A stretch of 47,281 nt of DNA from Actinomycetota bacterium (GTDB lineage: Bacteria > Actinomycetota > Geothermincolia > Geothermincolales > RBG-13-55-18): positions 1-47,281 of the forward strand of contig QZKE01000069.1 in NCBI GenBank assembly GCA_003598015.1, in the 5' to 3' direction. Numbering within the stretch: the stretch's first letter is position 1; each line of letters opens with the position of its first letter. The translations under genes and the position numbers were made by a program. Shown here one piece after another: positions 15,455 to 22,960 of this stretch. Below the pieces are notes generated by a model, which made no database searches, was not told the DNA's origin, and saw only the letters and a list, made by a program, of their open reading frames with translations.

Positions 15455-17752
15455 ATGAACAGGCGGAGCTTCCCGTTATTCTTCATACTCCTCATATCCA
15501 TCGCCACGATCTCCCTCGCCTTCCCCGCCTACGCAAATGCGGACCGCAACGGCGGTCACTGCGTCACCGCCATGGCGGAGACCTCGACTTCCTGGTTCTT
15601 CGCTGAGGGGAGCACCAGGCCCGGCTTCGACGAGTGGGTGTGCGTGCTCAATCCCGGCGACTCCCCCTGCGGGCTTACCTTCCGCTTCCTCCTCCCCGGC
15701 GGCGAGGGGGCACCCTTCCAGGCGGGCCTCGCCCCGCACAGCCGCTTCACCCTCAACGTGAACCAGGTTGCGGGTCCGGGACTGGACGTCTCCGTAGTGG
15801 TCGAGTCGGACGGGCCGGTGGCCGCGGAGCGCGCCATGTACTTCCGCTACGGCAGCGGCGGCTGGGCGGGCGGGCATTGCGAGCGCGGCGCCGTCTCCCC
15901 AGCCACGCAATGGCTCTTCGCCGAGGGAAGCACCCGCGCCGGGTTCGACACCTGGCTGTGCATCTCCAACCCGCAGGATTCCCCGGCCAGCGTGGAGGTG
16001 AGCTACATCCTGGGGGTCGGACAGGGGGAGAACCGCACGGAGACCATAGGCATGGGACCGCGCAGCCGTTTTTCCCTGCGCGTAAACGACGCCGTGCCCC
16101 CCGCATGCGACGTCTCCCTGCGCGTCTCCTGCGAGCAGCCGGTCATAGCCGAGAGGCCCGTTTATTTCCTCTACCGCGGCGCCTGGGACGGGGGACACGC
16201 CGCCCTGGGCTCCAGCCAGGCCTTTAATAACTGGTACTTCGCCGAGGGCACCACCCGCGCCGGTTTCGAGGAATGGATCTGCCTGCTCAACCCGCAGGCG
16301 AGCGCGACGCTGGCCACCCTCGTATTCATGCACGGGGGCGGCGAGCTGTGCCGTATCGAGGTGGTCGTGCCAGCCGAGCGCCGCCATACCATCTTCGTCA
16401 ACGAGGTGGTGGGACCCGGCATGGACGTCTCCTGCGAGGTCGTCTCCCAGGCGCCGCTGGTCGCGGAGCGGCCCATGTACTTCACATATAACGGTAGGGT
16501 CTGTGGGGGGCATATCTGTGCCGGCTGCACCACTCCGCTGAGCGAAGCCCTCTTCGCGGAGGGATGCACCCGCGGCGGATTCGACGAATACCTGTGTATT
16601 CTCAACCCGTACCCCGAGCCCGCCACCATACAGGCCTCTTTTATGGACGCCACGGGGGAGGTGATCCAGGACACCTTCCGCATGGGAGGGCGCAGCCGCC
16701 TTACACTGAACGTGCGCGACGTCGTAGGCCCGGATAGGGACGTCTCGGTGCGCCTGGCCTGCGACCCTCCCCTGGTAGTAGAGCGACCCATGTACTTCTC
16801 CTACCGCGGCGCGATGCCGCTGACCCTGGCCGCGGCGGGCGACGTAAACCTCGACCTGGACCAGTTCGACCTGGGATACGGGTACGGTTATCCCTGGACG
16901 GGCGTGGCCGGCTTTCTCCAGGAGGCCGACCTCGCCTTCTGCAACCTGGAATGCACCATCTCCTACCGCGGCAGCCCGGTGCCGGGCAAGGGGTTCACCT
17001 TCCGCGGCAGCCCGCAGGCGCTGCCCCCCATGCGGGAGGCCGGCATCGACGTCGTCTCCCACGCCAACAACCACGCCCGCGACTTCGGGACCGAGGCCAT
17101 CCTGGATTCCTTCTTCTTCCTCGACGCCGACGCCATCGCCCGCTGCGGTTCGGGCATCGACTACGCGGCGGCCCACTCCCCCGCCCTCATCGACGCGGGG
17201 GGGCTGCGTGTGGCTTTCCTCGCCTACAACGACATTGACTGGCCGGGATGGACGGCGGGGGCGGGATACCCGGGGGTGGCAAGCGCCGCCGACAGCGGGG
17301 GTATGGCCAGGGATATCGCGGACGCGAAGGCCCGTGCGGACCTGGTCGTGGTCTCTTTTCACTGGGGTACGGAGGGAGAGTATACCGCCAACGCCCGCCA
17401 GCGCAGCCTGGCCCATCTGGCCGTCGACTGCGGGGCCGACCTTGTGCTGGGGCATCACCCCCACGTGATACAGGGCTTCGAGTTATATAAGGGCAGGCTC
17501 ATCGCCTACTCCCTGGGGAACTTCGTCTTCAACCCCGGCAGCCCGCAGTGCAACTACACCATCCTCGCCCGTATCACCCTGGACTCCGGGGGCTTCTGCC
17601 GCGCCGTCATCTACCCCGCCCTCATCTCCGGGGGCAGGCCGGCGCTGATGACCGGCACGACCGCCGTGGTGTGGCTGCGCCAGGTGGCCGGCCTCTGCGC
17701 GGCCATGGGGACCTCCTTCACCATAGCAGGCGACACCGCCACCATCCCCTGA
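15455..17752 (+). CDS. Secreted protein: four beta-repeat modules plus CapA-type phosphoesterase
   Basis: A 765-residue exported protein. Residues 1-29 form a signal peptide (polar MNRRS, hydrophobic core, cut after AYANA). Four modules of about 105 residues follow, each opening with W.FAEG.TR.GF..W and ending with the ERPMYF.Y.G pattern; the openings lie near residues 44, 151, 258 and 363. From about 453 a PGA_cap/CapA metallophosphatase domain runs to the end, with AAAGDVNLD, NLECT, HANNH, SFHWGTE, LGHHPHV and SLGNFVF, the usual metal and phosphate ligands. The modules may bind cell-surface polymers. CapA relatives act in poly-gamma-glutamate or envelope phosphoester metabolism. The start at 15455 is chosen because it opens the signal peptide; the open frame extends to 15374. 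Confidence 0.85.
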   Translation: MNRRSFPLFFILLISIATISLAFPAYANADRNGGHCVTAMAETSTSWFFAEGSTRPGFDEWVCVLNPGDSPCGLTFRFLLPGGEGAPFQAGLAPHSRFTLNVNQVAGPGLDVSVVVESDGPVAAERAMYFRYGSGGWAGGHCERGAVSPATQWLFAEGSTRAGFDTWLCISNPQDSPASVEVSYILGVGQGENRTETIGMGPRSRFSLRVNDAVPPACDVSLRVSCEQPVIAERPVYFLYRGAWDGGHAALGSSQAFNNWYFAEGTTRAGFEEWICLLNPQASATLATLVFMHGGGELCRIEVVVPAERRHTIFVNEVVGPGMDVSCEVVSQAPLVAERPMYFTYNGRVCGGHICAGCTTPLSEALFAEGCTRGGFDEYLCILNPYPEPATIQASFMDATGEVIQDTFRMGGRSRLTLNVRDVVGPDRDVSVRLACDPPLVVERPMYFSYRGAMPLTLAAAGDVNLDLDQFDLGYGYGYPWTGVAGFLQEADLAFCNLECTISYRGSPVPGKGFTFRGSPQALPPMREAGIDVVSHANNHARDFGTEAILDSFFFLDADAIARCGSGIDYAAAHSPALIDAGGLRVAFLAYNDIDWPGWTAGAGYPGVASAADSGGMARDIADAKARADLVVVSFHWGTEGEYTANARQRSLAHLAVDCGADLVLGHHPHVIQGFELYKGRLIAYSLGNFVFNPGSPQCNYTILARITLDSGGFCRAVIYPALISGGRPALMTGTTAVVWLRQVAGLCAAMGTSFTIAGDTATIP

Positions 17753-17807
17753 CGGTCTCAGGCACAGGGGTCGAGCCTGGACTCATGCAAGGGCGCTCAA
17801 TGGTGCC

Positions 17808-17946
17808 AATGGGGTCAGCCCCGGACATGGGACATTTTCGATTGGGGACAATGTGGTCAGCCCGGACATGGGAATTTTTCGATATAAGGTTGGATATGGG
17901 ATCTATGTTTATCGGAAAATGTCCCATGTCCGGTGGTGACCCCATT
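17808..17946. repeat. Inverted plus direct repeat element (REP-like)
   Basis: Left arm 17808-17842 and right arm 17911-17946 are inverted copies: AATGGGGTCA pairs with TGACCCCATT at the outer ends, and CCGGACATGGGACATTTTC recurs complemented inside. A third, direct copy of the arm with small changes lies at 17853-17882. The stop codon of the minus-strand enoyl-CoA hydratase gene (17945-17947) is formed in the right arm. Such arms resemble elements moved by REP-associated transposases. The sequence between the repeat-CapA stop (17752) and here holds no gene. Confidence 0.7.
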
Positions 17947-18721
17947 AAAAGCTGCCGTGCTTTCCCTCGCCCTGCGTGAAGCGCCCCGCGCCCGAGACGG
18001 ACTCTCCGCTCTCCAGCGTCTCTATGCCCAGACGGTACTCCAGCTCCAGCCCCGCGTCGAAGGGCCGGCCGATGCCGCGATAGAGCGCCTTCCGGTCGTT
18101 GCGCATGCAGGTCTGGGGGAACTCGCAGAGCTGATCTGCCAGTTCCTCCGCCGCCTCACGTGCCTTGCCCTTATCCACCACGCGGTTCACCAGCCCCATC
18201 TCGTATGCCTCCCGGGCTCCCACCGGGCGGCCGGTGAGGATCATGTCCAGGGCGCGGCTCATGCCGATGAGGCGGGGCAGGCGCTGCGTGCCGCCGTCGA
18301 TGAGGGGGACGCCGAAGCGGCGCTCGAAGATACCCAGCACGGCGTCATCCTCAGCCACGCGCAGGTCGCACCAGATGGCCAGCTCCAGGCCGCCCGCAAC
18401 GCAGTAGCCGGATATGGCGGCGATGACCGGTTTGGAGAGGAGCATGCGCGTCGGGCCCAGGGGGCCGTCCTTCACCATGTCCTCGTTGAGGCGCAGGGCC
18501 TCCTGCATCGGATCCGATGCCAGTGCCTTGAGGTCCGCGCCGGCGCAGAAGGTGCCATGCGCCCCCCACAGCACCGCCGCGAACGCCGTGTCGTCGGCCT
18601 CGAAGGCGCGGAAAGCCTCGGCGAGCTGCCGTGAGGTCTCGTAGTCTACGGCGTTCTTCACCTCCGGCCGGTTGATGATCACCGTATATACCTTGCCGCT
18701 CTTCTCCACTTCCACCTGCAT
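17945..18721 (-). CDS. Enoyl-CoA hydratase/isomerase (crotonase family)
   Basis: A 258-residue crotonase that should hydrate or isomerise an enoyl-CoA. N-terminal VYTVIINRPEVKNAVD, the oxyanion segments HGTFCAGADL and GYCVAGGLELA, and GGTQRLPR are all present. Of the two crotonase glutamates, the first position is roughly retained in FERRFG, and the second, usually ME in the MEMVLTG stretch, reads LDMILTG, as in several isomerase-type members. The start is ATG 18721 with AAGGAGG seven bases before it; a GTG 18 nt upstream lies ahead of that site. It is about 230 nt downstream of the acyl-CoA ligase on the same strand and may be the tail of that operon or a separate unit. The stop lies inside an inverted repeat. 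Confidence 0.88.
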   Translation of the reverse strand: MQVEVEKSGKVYTVIINRPEVKNAVDYETSRQLAEAFRAFEADDTAFAAVLWGAHGTFCAGADLKALASDPMQEALRLNEDMVKDGPLGPTRMLLSKPVIAAISGYCVAGGLELAIWCDLRVAEDDAVLGIFERRFGVPLIDGGTQRLPRLIGMSRALDMILTGRPVGAREAYEMGLVNRVVDKGKAREAAEELADQLCEFPQTCMRNDRKALYRGIGRPFDAGLELEYRLGIETLESGESVSGAGRFTQGEGKHGSF

Positions 18722-18954
18722 GCCCCGACCTCCTTGCACTATCCTGCCTTCAAGACGCTTGCACCCTCACGACAACCATAGTACCCCCGATACGCGATGT
18801 GGGGGAGGGGCGGTCGAGAAATATGGAGCGAGAGATAATGCCCATCCCCGAGATGCTCGGGTGGAGAGAAAGACTCCTTGCCGACCACGCTTTCCGGAGA
18901 AGAACCGCAAACAGTGGACGCCGTCCTATAGCGGGCTGGAAGCGTCCCGATCCC

Positions 18955-20664
18955 TTACTCCTCGCGATCCCAGGCATCCGCGGTCACACCCTGCTTCTGC
19001 AACTCTTTCTTCTTGACCTTGAATATCTCCGTCTTGGGCAACTCATCCATGTAGCGTATGAAGCGGGGCATCTGGAAGGACGCCAGCTTGTCCTGGAGAA
19101 AATCGCAGAGGTCACCCGGATCGAGAGCCTCCCCCTCGAGCAGGATGACAGCCGCCATGACCTCGTCCTCCCCCAGCTCCGAGGGAACGCCGTATACCGC
19201 ACATTCCTCCACGGCGGGGTGTTTCATGATCTCCCTTTCCACGTCGAAACAGGTGATATTCTCACCCCGCCTGCGCATGTGCTCGATATCCCGGCCCATA
19301 TAGTAGAAGTTCCCCTTGTTGTCCCGGGTGACCATATCGCCGGTCCTTACCCAGCCGCCCACGACCTTGGCCTCCGTGCCCTCCTCGTCCTTGAAGTACT
19401 CGACCGGTTTCTGCCTGCCCAGGTACATCTGCAACTCCCCCAGCTCCCCCACCGCGGCTTCCCCGCCCCCCTCGTCGATCACCCGGCATTTCACGCCCAG
19501 CGGCCTGCCCAGGGCTCCCTTGGGGGCGTTACCGAAATTGGCGATGAAGCCGTTGCCCGTGTCCACCGCGCCGTAGGCGTTGTAGACGGTTATCCCGTAG
19601 CGTTCCTCGAACCGCCTCCAGGTCTCGGGGGTTATGGCCGCGGCCAGCACCAGGCGGACTCTATGATCCCGATCCCGCGGGGAGGGGGGTTCGCGCATCA
19701 TCATGATCTCCATGAGCGAGCCCAGGGCATTGAAGGAGGTGACCCCGTAGCGGCGCATCTCGTCCCAGAAGCCGCCGGCGGAGAAACGCTGGCTCACCGT
19801 GAACTGCGCGTTGGCGTGCATGGCCGAGACGCCGGACACGAAGAGGGCATTGGCGTGGAAGAGGGGAGCGGCGGTATAGAGATTGTCGCCGCCGTGGAAT
19901 AGAAACCTGGCCAGGGCCCCGATAAGGTCCACCCTGGAGTCGCCGTACTTCCACACCACTCCCTTGGGGAGGCCGGTGGTGCCGGAGGTGTACATGAGCG
20001 TCGAAATCCTGCCCCGCTCCGGCCGATGCCGCGGCCGCGTCGCGGACATCCCCGGCTGGTAGAATTCGCCCATGTCCAGGCAACCGGAGGGGGTGCGGAA
20101 GGCCTCGGGAGCTTCGTCTCCGCTCACGATCACCGTCTTTATCGCCTGGACCCCGTCCCTGACAGCCTGGAAGTTTTCCCAGCTGGCATCGTCGATAACC
20201 AGGCCGGAAGCATCGGAGTTGCGCAGGATATGCACCAGCCCTTCTCCCTTGAGCGATACGTTCACGGGCACGGCGTACATCCCCGTCTTCTGGATGGCGT
20301 AGAAGGCGTCGAGAAAGCGGGGGCAATTGCGCATCATGATGGCCACACCCTCCCCCGGGCTGATACCGCAGGAAAGCAGGCCATGGGCGACCCGGTTGGA
20401 GTTGCTGTCCATCTCCCCGTAGGTCAACCGCCGCTCCTTGAATCTCAGGAAGATACGGTCCCCGTTTTCGTCCGCTTTTTCCTCCTGCAGGTCTCCCAGG
20501 AGCGTGCCCTCGGCGACGGAGAGAGCGCGGTTCCTCAACACCGACAGCAAGGTCTTGTGCAGAGTCCCCTTCCTCAGCTCTCCCCGGACGAGATTGAGGA
20601 GGATGCCGGCCAGGGGCCGGTAGAAATTGACATGCTTCTCGTCCCGCGGATCTATCTCGAGCAT
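18955..20664 (-). CDS. Acyl-CoA synthetase, FATP/very-long-chain-like
   Basis: A 569-residue AMP-forming acyl-CoA ligase. Core motifs are LMYTSGTTGLPKGVV (ATP loop), VYNAYGAVDTGNGF in place of YGxTE, GGWVRTGDMV, GRDIEHMRRRGENI and the late lysine region PKTEIFKVKKKEL. The segment GNGFIANFGNAPKGALGRP resembles FATP/ACSVL ligases, which handle long or bulky acids including steroid side chains. The start is ATG 20664 after GGAGGG; the open frame begins 30 nt earlier. It lies 5 nt behind the thiolase, so both are surely co-transcribed. In the proposed route it activates the 3-oxoacid made by the carboxylase before thiolysis; this is inference by analogy with benzoylacetate-CoA ligase. Confidence 0.87.
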   Translation of the reverse strand: MLEIDPRDEKHVNFYRPLAGILLNLVRGELRKGTLHKTLLSVLRNRALSVAEGTLLGDLQEEKADENGDRIFLRFKERRLTYGEMDSNSNRVAHGLLSCGISPGEGVAIMMRNCPRFLDAFYAIQKTGMYAVPVNVSLKGEGLVHILRNSDASGLVIDDASWENFQAVRDGVQAIKTVIVSGDEAPEAFRTPSGCLDMGEFYQPGMSATRPRHRPERGRISTLMYTSGTTGLPKGVVWKYGDSRVDLIGALARFLFHGGDNLYTAAPLFHANALFVSGVSAMHANAQFTVSQRFSAGGFWDEMRRYGVTSFNALGSLMEIMMMREPPSPRDRDHRVRLVLAAAITPETWRRFEERYGITVYNAYGAVDTGNGFIANFGNAPKGALGRPLGVKCRVIDEGGGEAAVGELGELQMYLGRQKPVEYFKDEEGTEAKVVGGWVRTGDMVTRDNKGNFYYMGRDIEHMRRRGENITCFDVEREIMKHPAVEECAVYGVPSELGEDEVMAAVILLEGEALDPGDLCDFLQDKLASFQMPRFIRYMDELPKTEIFKVKKKELQKQGVTADAWDREE

Positions 20665-20669
20665 AATCC

Positions 20670-21932
20670 TTATCCCTCCAGAATATGGACGCACATGGCC
20701 GCCTCCTCGAAACCGAGTATGCCGCCGCCGTTTACGGCCATGGCCAGACGCGCCCCCTCCACCTGACGCCCCCCGGCCTCCCCCCTCAGCTGGGTCACCA
20801 GCTCGTATATCTGCGCGATGCCGCTGGCGCCGATGGGGTGGCCCCGGGACTCCAGCCCCCCCGACGTGTTTACGGGTATCTTTCCACCCAGTCGCGTTGC
20901 GCCCGACTCCGCCAAGGCACCGCCCTCGCCCTCGGGGCAGAACCCGAGGGCTTCGGTCTGATGCAGCTCGCCATAGGCGGTGGCGTCGTGCACTTCCGCC
21001 ACGTCTATATCCGGTGGTCCCACTCCGGCCATATCGTAGGCGTGGCGTGAAAGACGCTCCGCGATATCCTCTTCATCCACCTCCCTCTCCCTGCCCGAAG
21101 CCAGCACCGAAGCAAGGATCCTGACCGGGCGCGCCCCTGCCATCTTCCTCGCGAAATCGCCCGAGCAGATGACGGCCGCCGCCGCGCCGTCGCCGATGGG
21201 GGCGCACATGGCGCGGGTGAGGGGCCAGGCGATCTCCCGGTCCTGCAGCACCTCCTCCACGCCTATCTCGTACTGGTACTGGGCCAGGGGATTCAAGGAG
21301 CTGTGCCAGTGGTTCTTGGAGGCGATTACCGCCAGCTGCCGCTGGGTGGTCCCGTATTTGTACATATGATAGCGGGCGATGAGGGAGTATATATCCATGG
21401 CGCCGCTGCGCGTCGTGCCGGCTCCCTCCATGGAGGCTCTCCCTCGTGACTCCGTGCCCTTCCTTGCCGACATCTCCTCCAGCTGGCGGTTGAAGCCGGA
21501 CAGCCTCTCCAGGTAATCCTCCAGTTCCTCGACGTCGGTGCCGGCGAAGAAGGCCTGGAAAACCTTGAGTTTGTCCGGATGGGCCATCTTCTCCATGCCC
21601 AGGGCCAGGACGCAGTCGTACGTTCCCGCCTGGATCCCCATGCAGCAGCCGTACACGGCGGACGAACCGCTGGCGCAGGCGTTCTCCACGTTCATGATGG
21701 GGATCCCGTCGATCCCCAGGGGGCGCAGGACGATCTGCCCCCGGATGCACTCCTGGCCGGTGGATATTCCCTGGGCGGCATTTGACACCCAGGCCGCCTC
21801 TATATCCTCCCCGGTTATCCCGGCATCGGCGAAGGCTGCCCGGACGGCCTCCGCGGCGAGGGATTTCATGTTGCGTTCGTAGAACTTGCCGAACCGCATC
21901 ATCCCCGCCCCTATTATGTAGACCTCTTGCAT
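20670..21932 (-). CDS. SCP-x-type thiolase
   Basis: A 420-residue thiolase-superfamily protein. The nucleophile is C86 in NVENACASGSSA, the GHP motif is present (ESRGHPIGASG), and the last motif reads AVNGGGILGF instead of the CxGGG of ordinary thiolases. That replacement marks the SCP-x / lipid-transfer thiolase branch, which includes enzymes that cleave branched or steroid side-chain 3-oxoacyl-CoA and some retro-aldol relatives. It sits between the UroD-like gene (16 nt) and the CoA ligase (5 nt). An SCP2-domain gene lies in the same operon; in animals the two domains are fused as SCP-x. Most likely it cleaves the activated 3-oxoacyl-CoA. Confidence 0.87.
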   Translation of the reverse strand: MQEVYIIGAGMMRFGKFYERNMKSLAAEAVRAAFADAGITGEDIEAAWVSNAAQGISTGQECIRGQIVLRPLGIDGIPIMNVENACASGSSAVYGCCMGIQAGTYDCVLALGMEKMAHPDKLKVFQAFFAGTDVEELEDYLERLSGFNRQLEEMSARKGTESRGRASMEGAGTTRSGAMDIYSLIARYHMYKYGTTQRQLAVIASKNHWHSSLNPLAQYQYEIGVEEVLQDREIAWPLTRAMCAPIGDGAAAAVICSGDFARKMAGARPVRILASVLASGREREVDEEDIAERLSRHAYDMAGVGPPDIDVAEVHDATAYGELHQTEALGFCPEGEGGALAESGATRLGGKIPVNTSGGLESRGHPIGASGIAQIYELVTQLRGEAGGRQVEGARLAMAVNGGGILGFEEAAMCVHILEG

Positions 21933-21948
21933 ACCTTCCCTTTCCTTC

Positions 21949-22941
21949 CTATTTCCTCGCAGCCTCCATCACCGCGTGCAGGCCTTCCACCGGCGCGTCG
22001 TAGGGAACCTCCCAATCGGTGCAGAGCAGGAACCCCCTTCTCCCCCCCTCCTCCATGCTCTCCCTGACCACCTTCTTGACCTCCTCCGGCGGGCCGAAGA
22101 GGTCCCGGGTCGGGATGCCGCCCCCGAAGCAGAGGTTGTTCTCCAGGGCGATGTTCCGCGACCGGGAGAGCGATGATCCCCTTCCCAGGACCACGCAATC
22201 GGCCGCGATATCCTGGAGCGATCTCTCCAGTTCATGCGTTGACTCCCCGCAGAGAAGGATGGACCCGGCGCCGTAGAAACCCGCGATGTTCCAGAGCGAG
22301 TGATAGACGGGGAGTACCCTGTCCAGGTCATGCGCGTCTCGCGGGGAAAGCGATTCCTCCACCACCATTACCGCGTCCACCTGGATCTCGCCATAGAGTT
22401 GGACCATCCTGGTGGCCACCGTCTCGACCGCCCGCAGTATCCCCTCCAACTCCGCCGTGCCCTCTTCGCCGAACTCCGAAAGATTCTTTCCGCTCAGGGC
22501 CTGCAGAAGTGTAATCGGGCCGGACAGCACTCCTATCACCATCTTCTCGTCGCCCAGGACCACCTTGATCCTCCTGGTGGCCTCCATGACCACCGCTATC
22601 CTCCCCCTGTTCTCGAACTCCGGGGCGTCCAATCCCTCGACCGGCAATCCCTCCCCCAGGGGATGGCTGGCGATGTGGGGCGGCCCATCTTCCGGCCATG
22701 TCACCTCACAGCCGCAGGCCTCCGCCTCCAGGGTCGGATCGAAAACGCTGGTGATCCCGTCGTAATCGAAGAGCCTCACCGCATCCTGCAGGGAATTAGC
22801 CAGGGTGGTGGGATCGTTGAGCATGTTCCGCGTGGAAACCCCCCGCAGCCTGGCTGCAAAAGAGCAGACGTAGGGAATAACGGGTGGCCTCTCGGTTTCC
22901 TCGCGGCTGAAAACCGCCTTGAGCAGGCTTTTCGATGTCAC
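21949..22941 (-). CDS. UroD-family protein (methyltransferase or decarboxylase-like)
   Basis: A 330-residue TIM-barrel protein of the uroporphyrinogen decarboxylase superfamily, branch of MtaA/MtbA-like corrinoid methyltransferases and unknowns. Visible marks are ERPPVIPYVCSFAARLRG at the N-terminus, IGVLSGPITL, a central VVEESLSP stretch and NLCFGGGIPTRDLFG near the C-terminus. It lacks a clear zinc-binding HxC motif as in MtaA, so I do not assign methyl transfer. The start is GTG 22941 with AGAGGG before it, 20 nt after the HyuB-like stop. Its place between carboxylase and thiolase is unusual and suggests a step on the same substrate, or cofactor care; neither can be told from sequence. Confidence 0.75.
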   Translation of the reverse strand: MTSKSLLKAVFSREETERPPVIPYVCSFAARLRGVSTRNMLNDPTTLANSLQDAVRLFDYDGITSVFDPTLEAEACGCEVTWPEDGPPHIASHPLGEGLPVEGLDAPEFENRGRIAVVMEATRRIKVVLGDEKMVIGVLSGPITLLQALSGKNLSEFGEEGTAELEGILRAVETVATRMVQLYGEIQVDAVMVVEESLSPRDAHDLDRVLPVYHSLWNIAGFYGAGSILLCGESTHELERSLQDIAADCVVLGRGSSLSRSRNIALENNLCFGGGIPTRDLFGPPEEVKKVVRESMEEGGRRGFLLCTDWEVPYDAPVEGLHAVMEAARK

Positions 22942-22960
22942 TTGCGGTAACCCTCTTTCA

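Noticed and set aside
15476..17464. Long 662-residue minus-strand open frame opposite the repeat-CapA gene
   Set aside because: It mirrors the repeat periodicity of the real gene and shows no motif; the plus-strand frame has a signal peptide and catalytic motifs.
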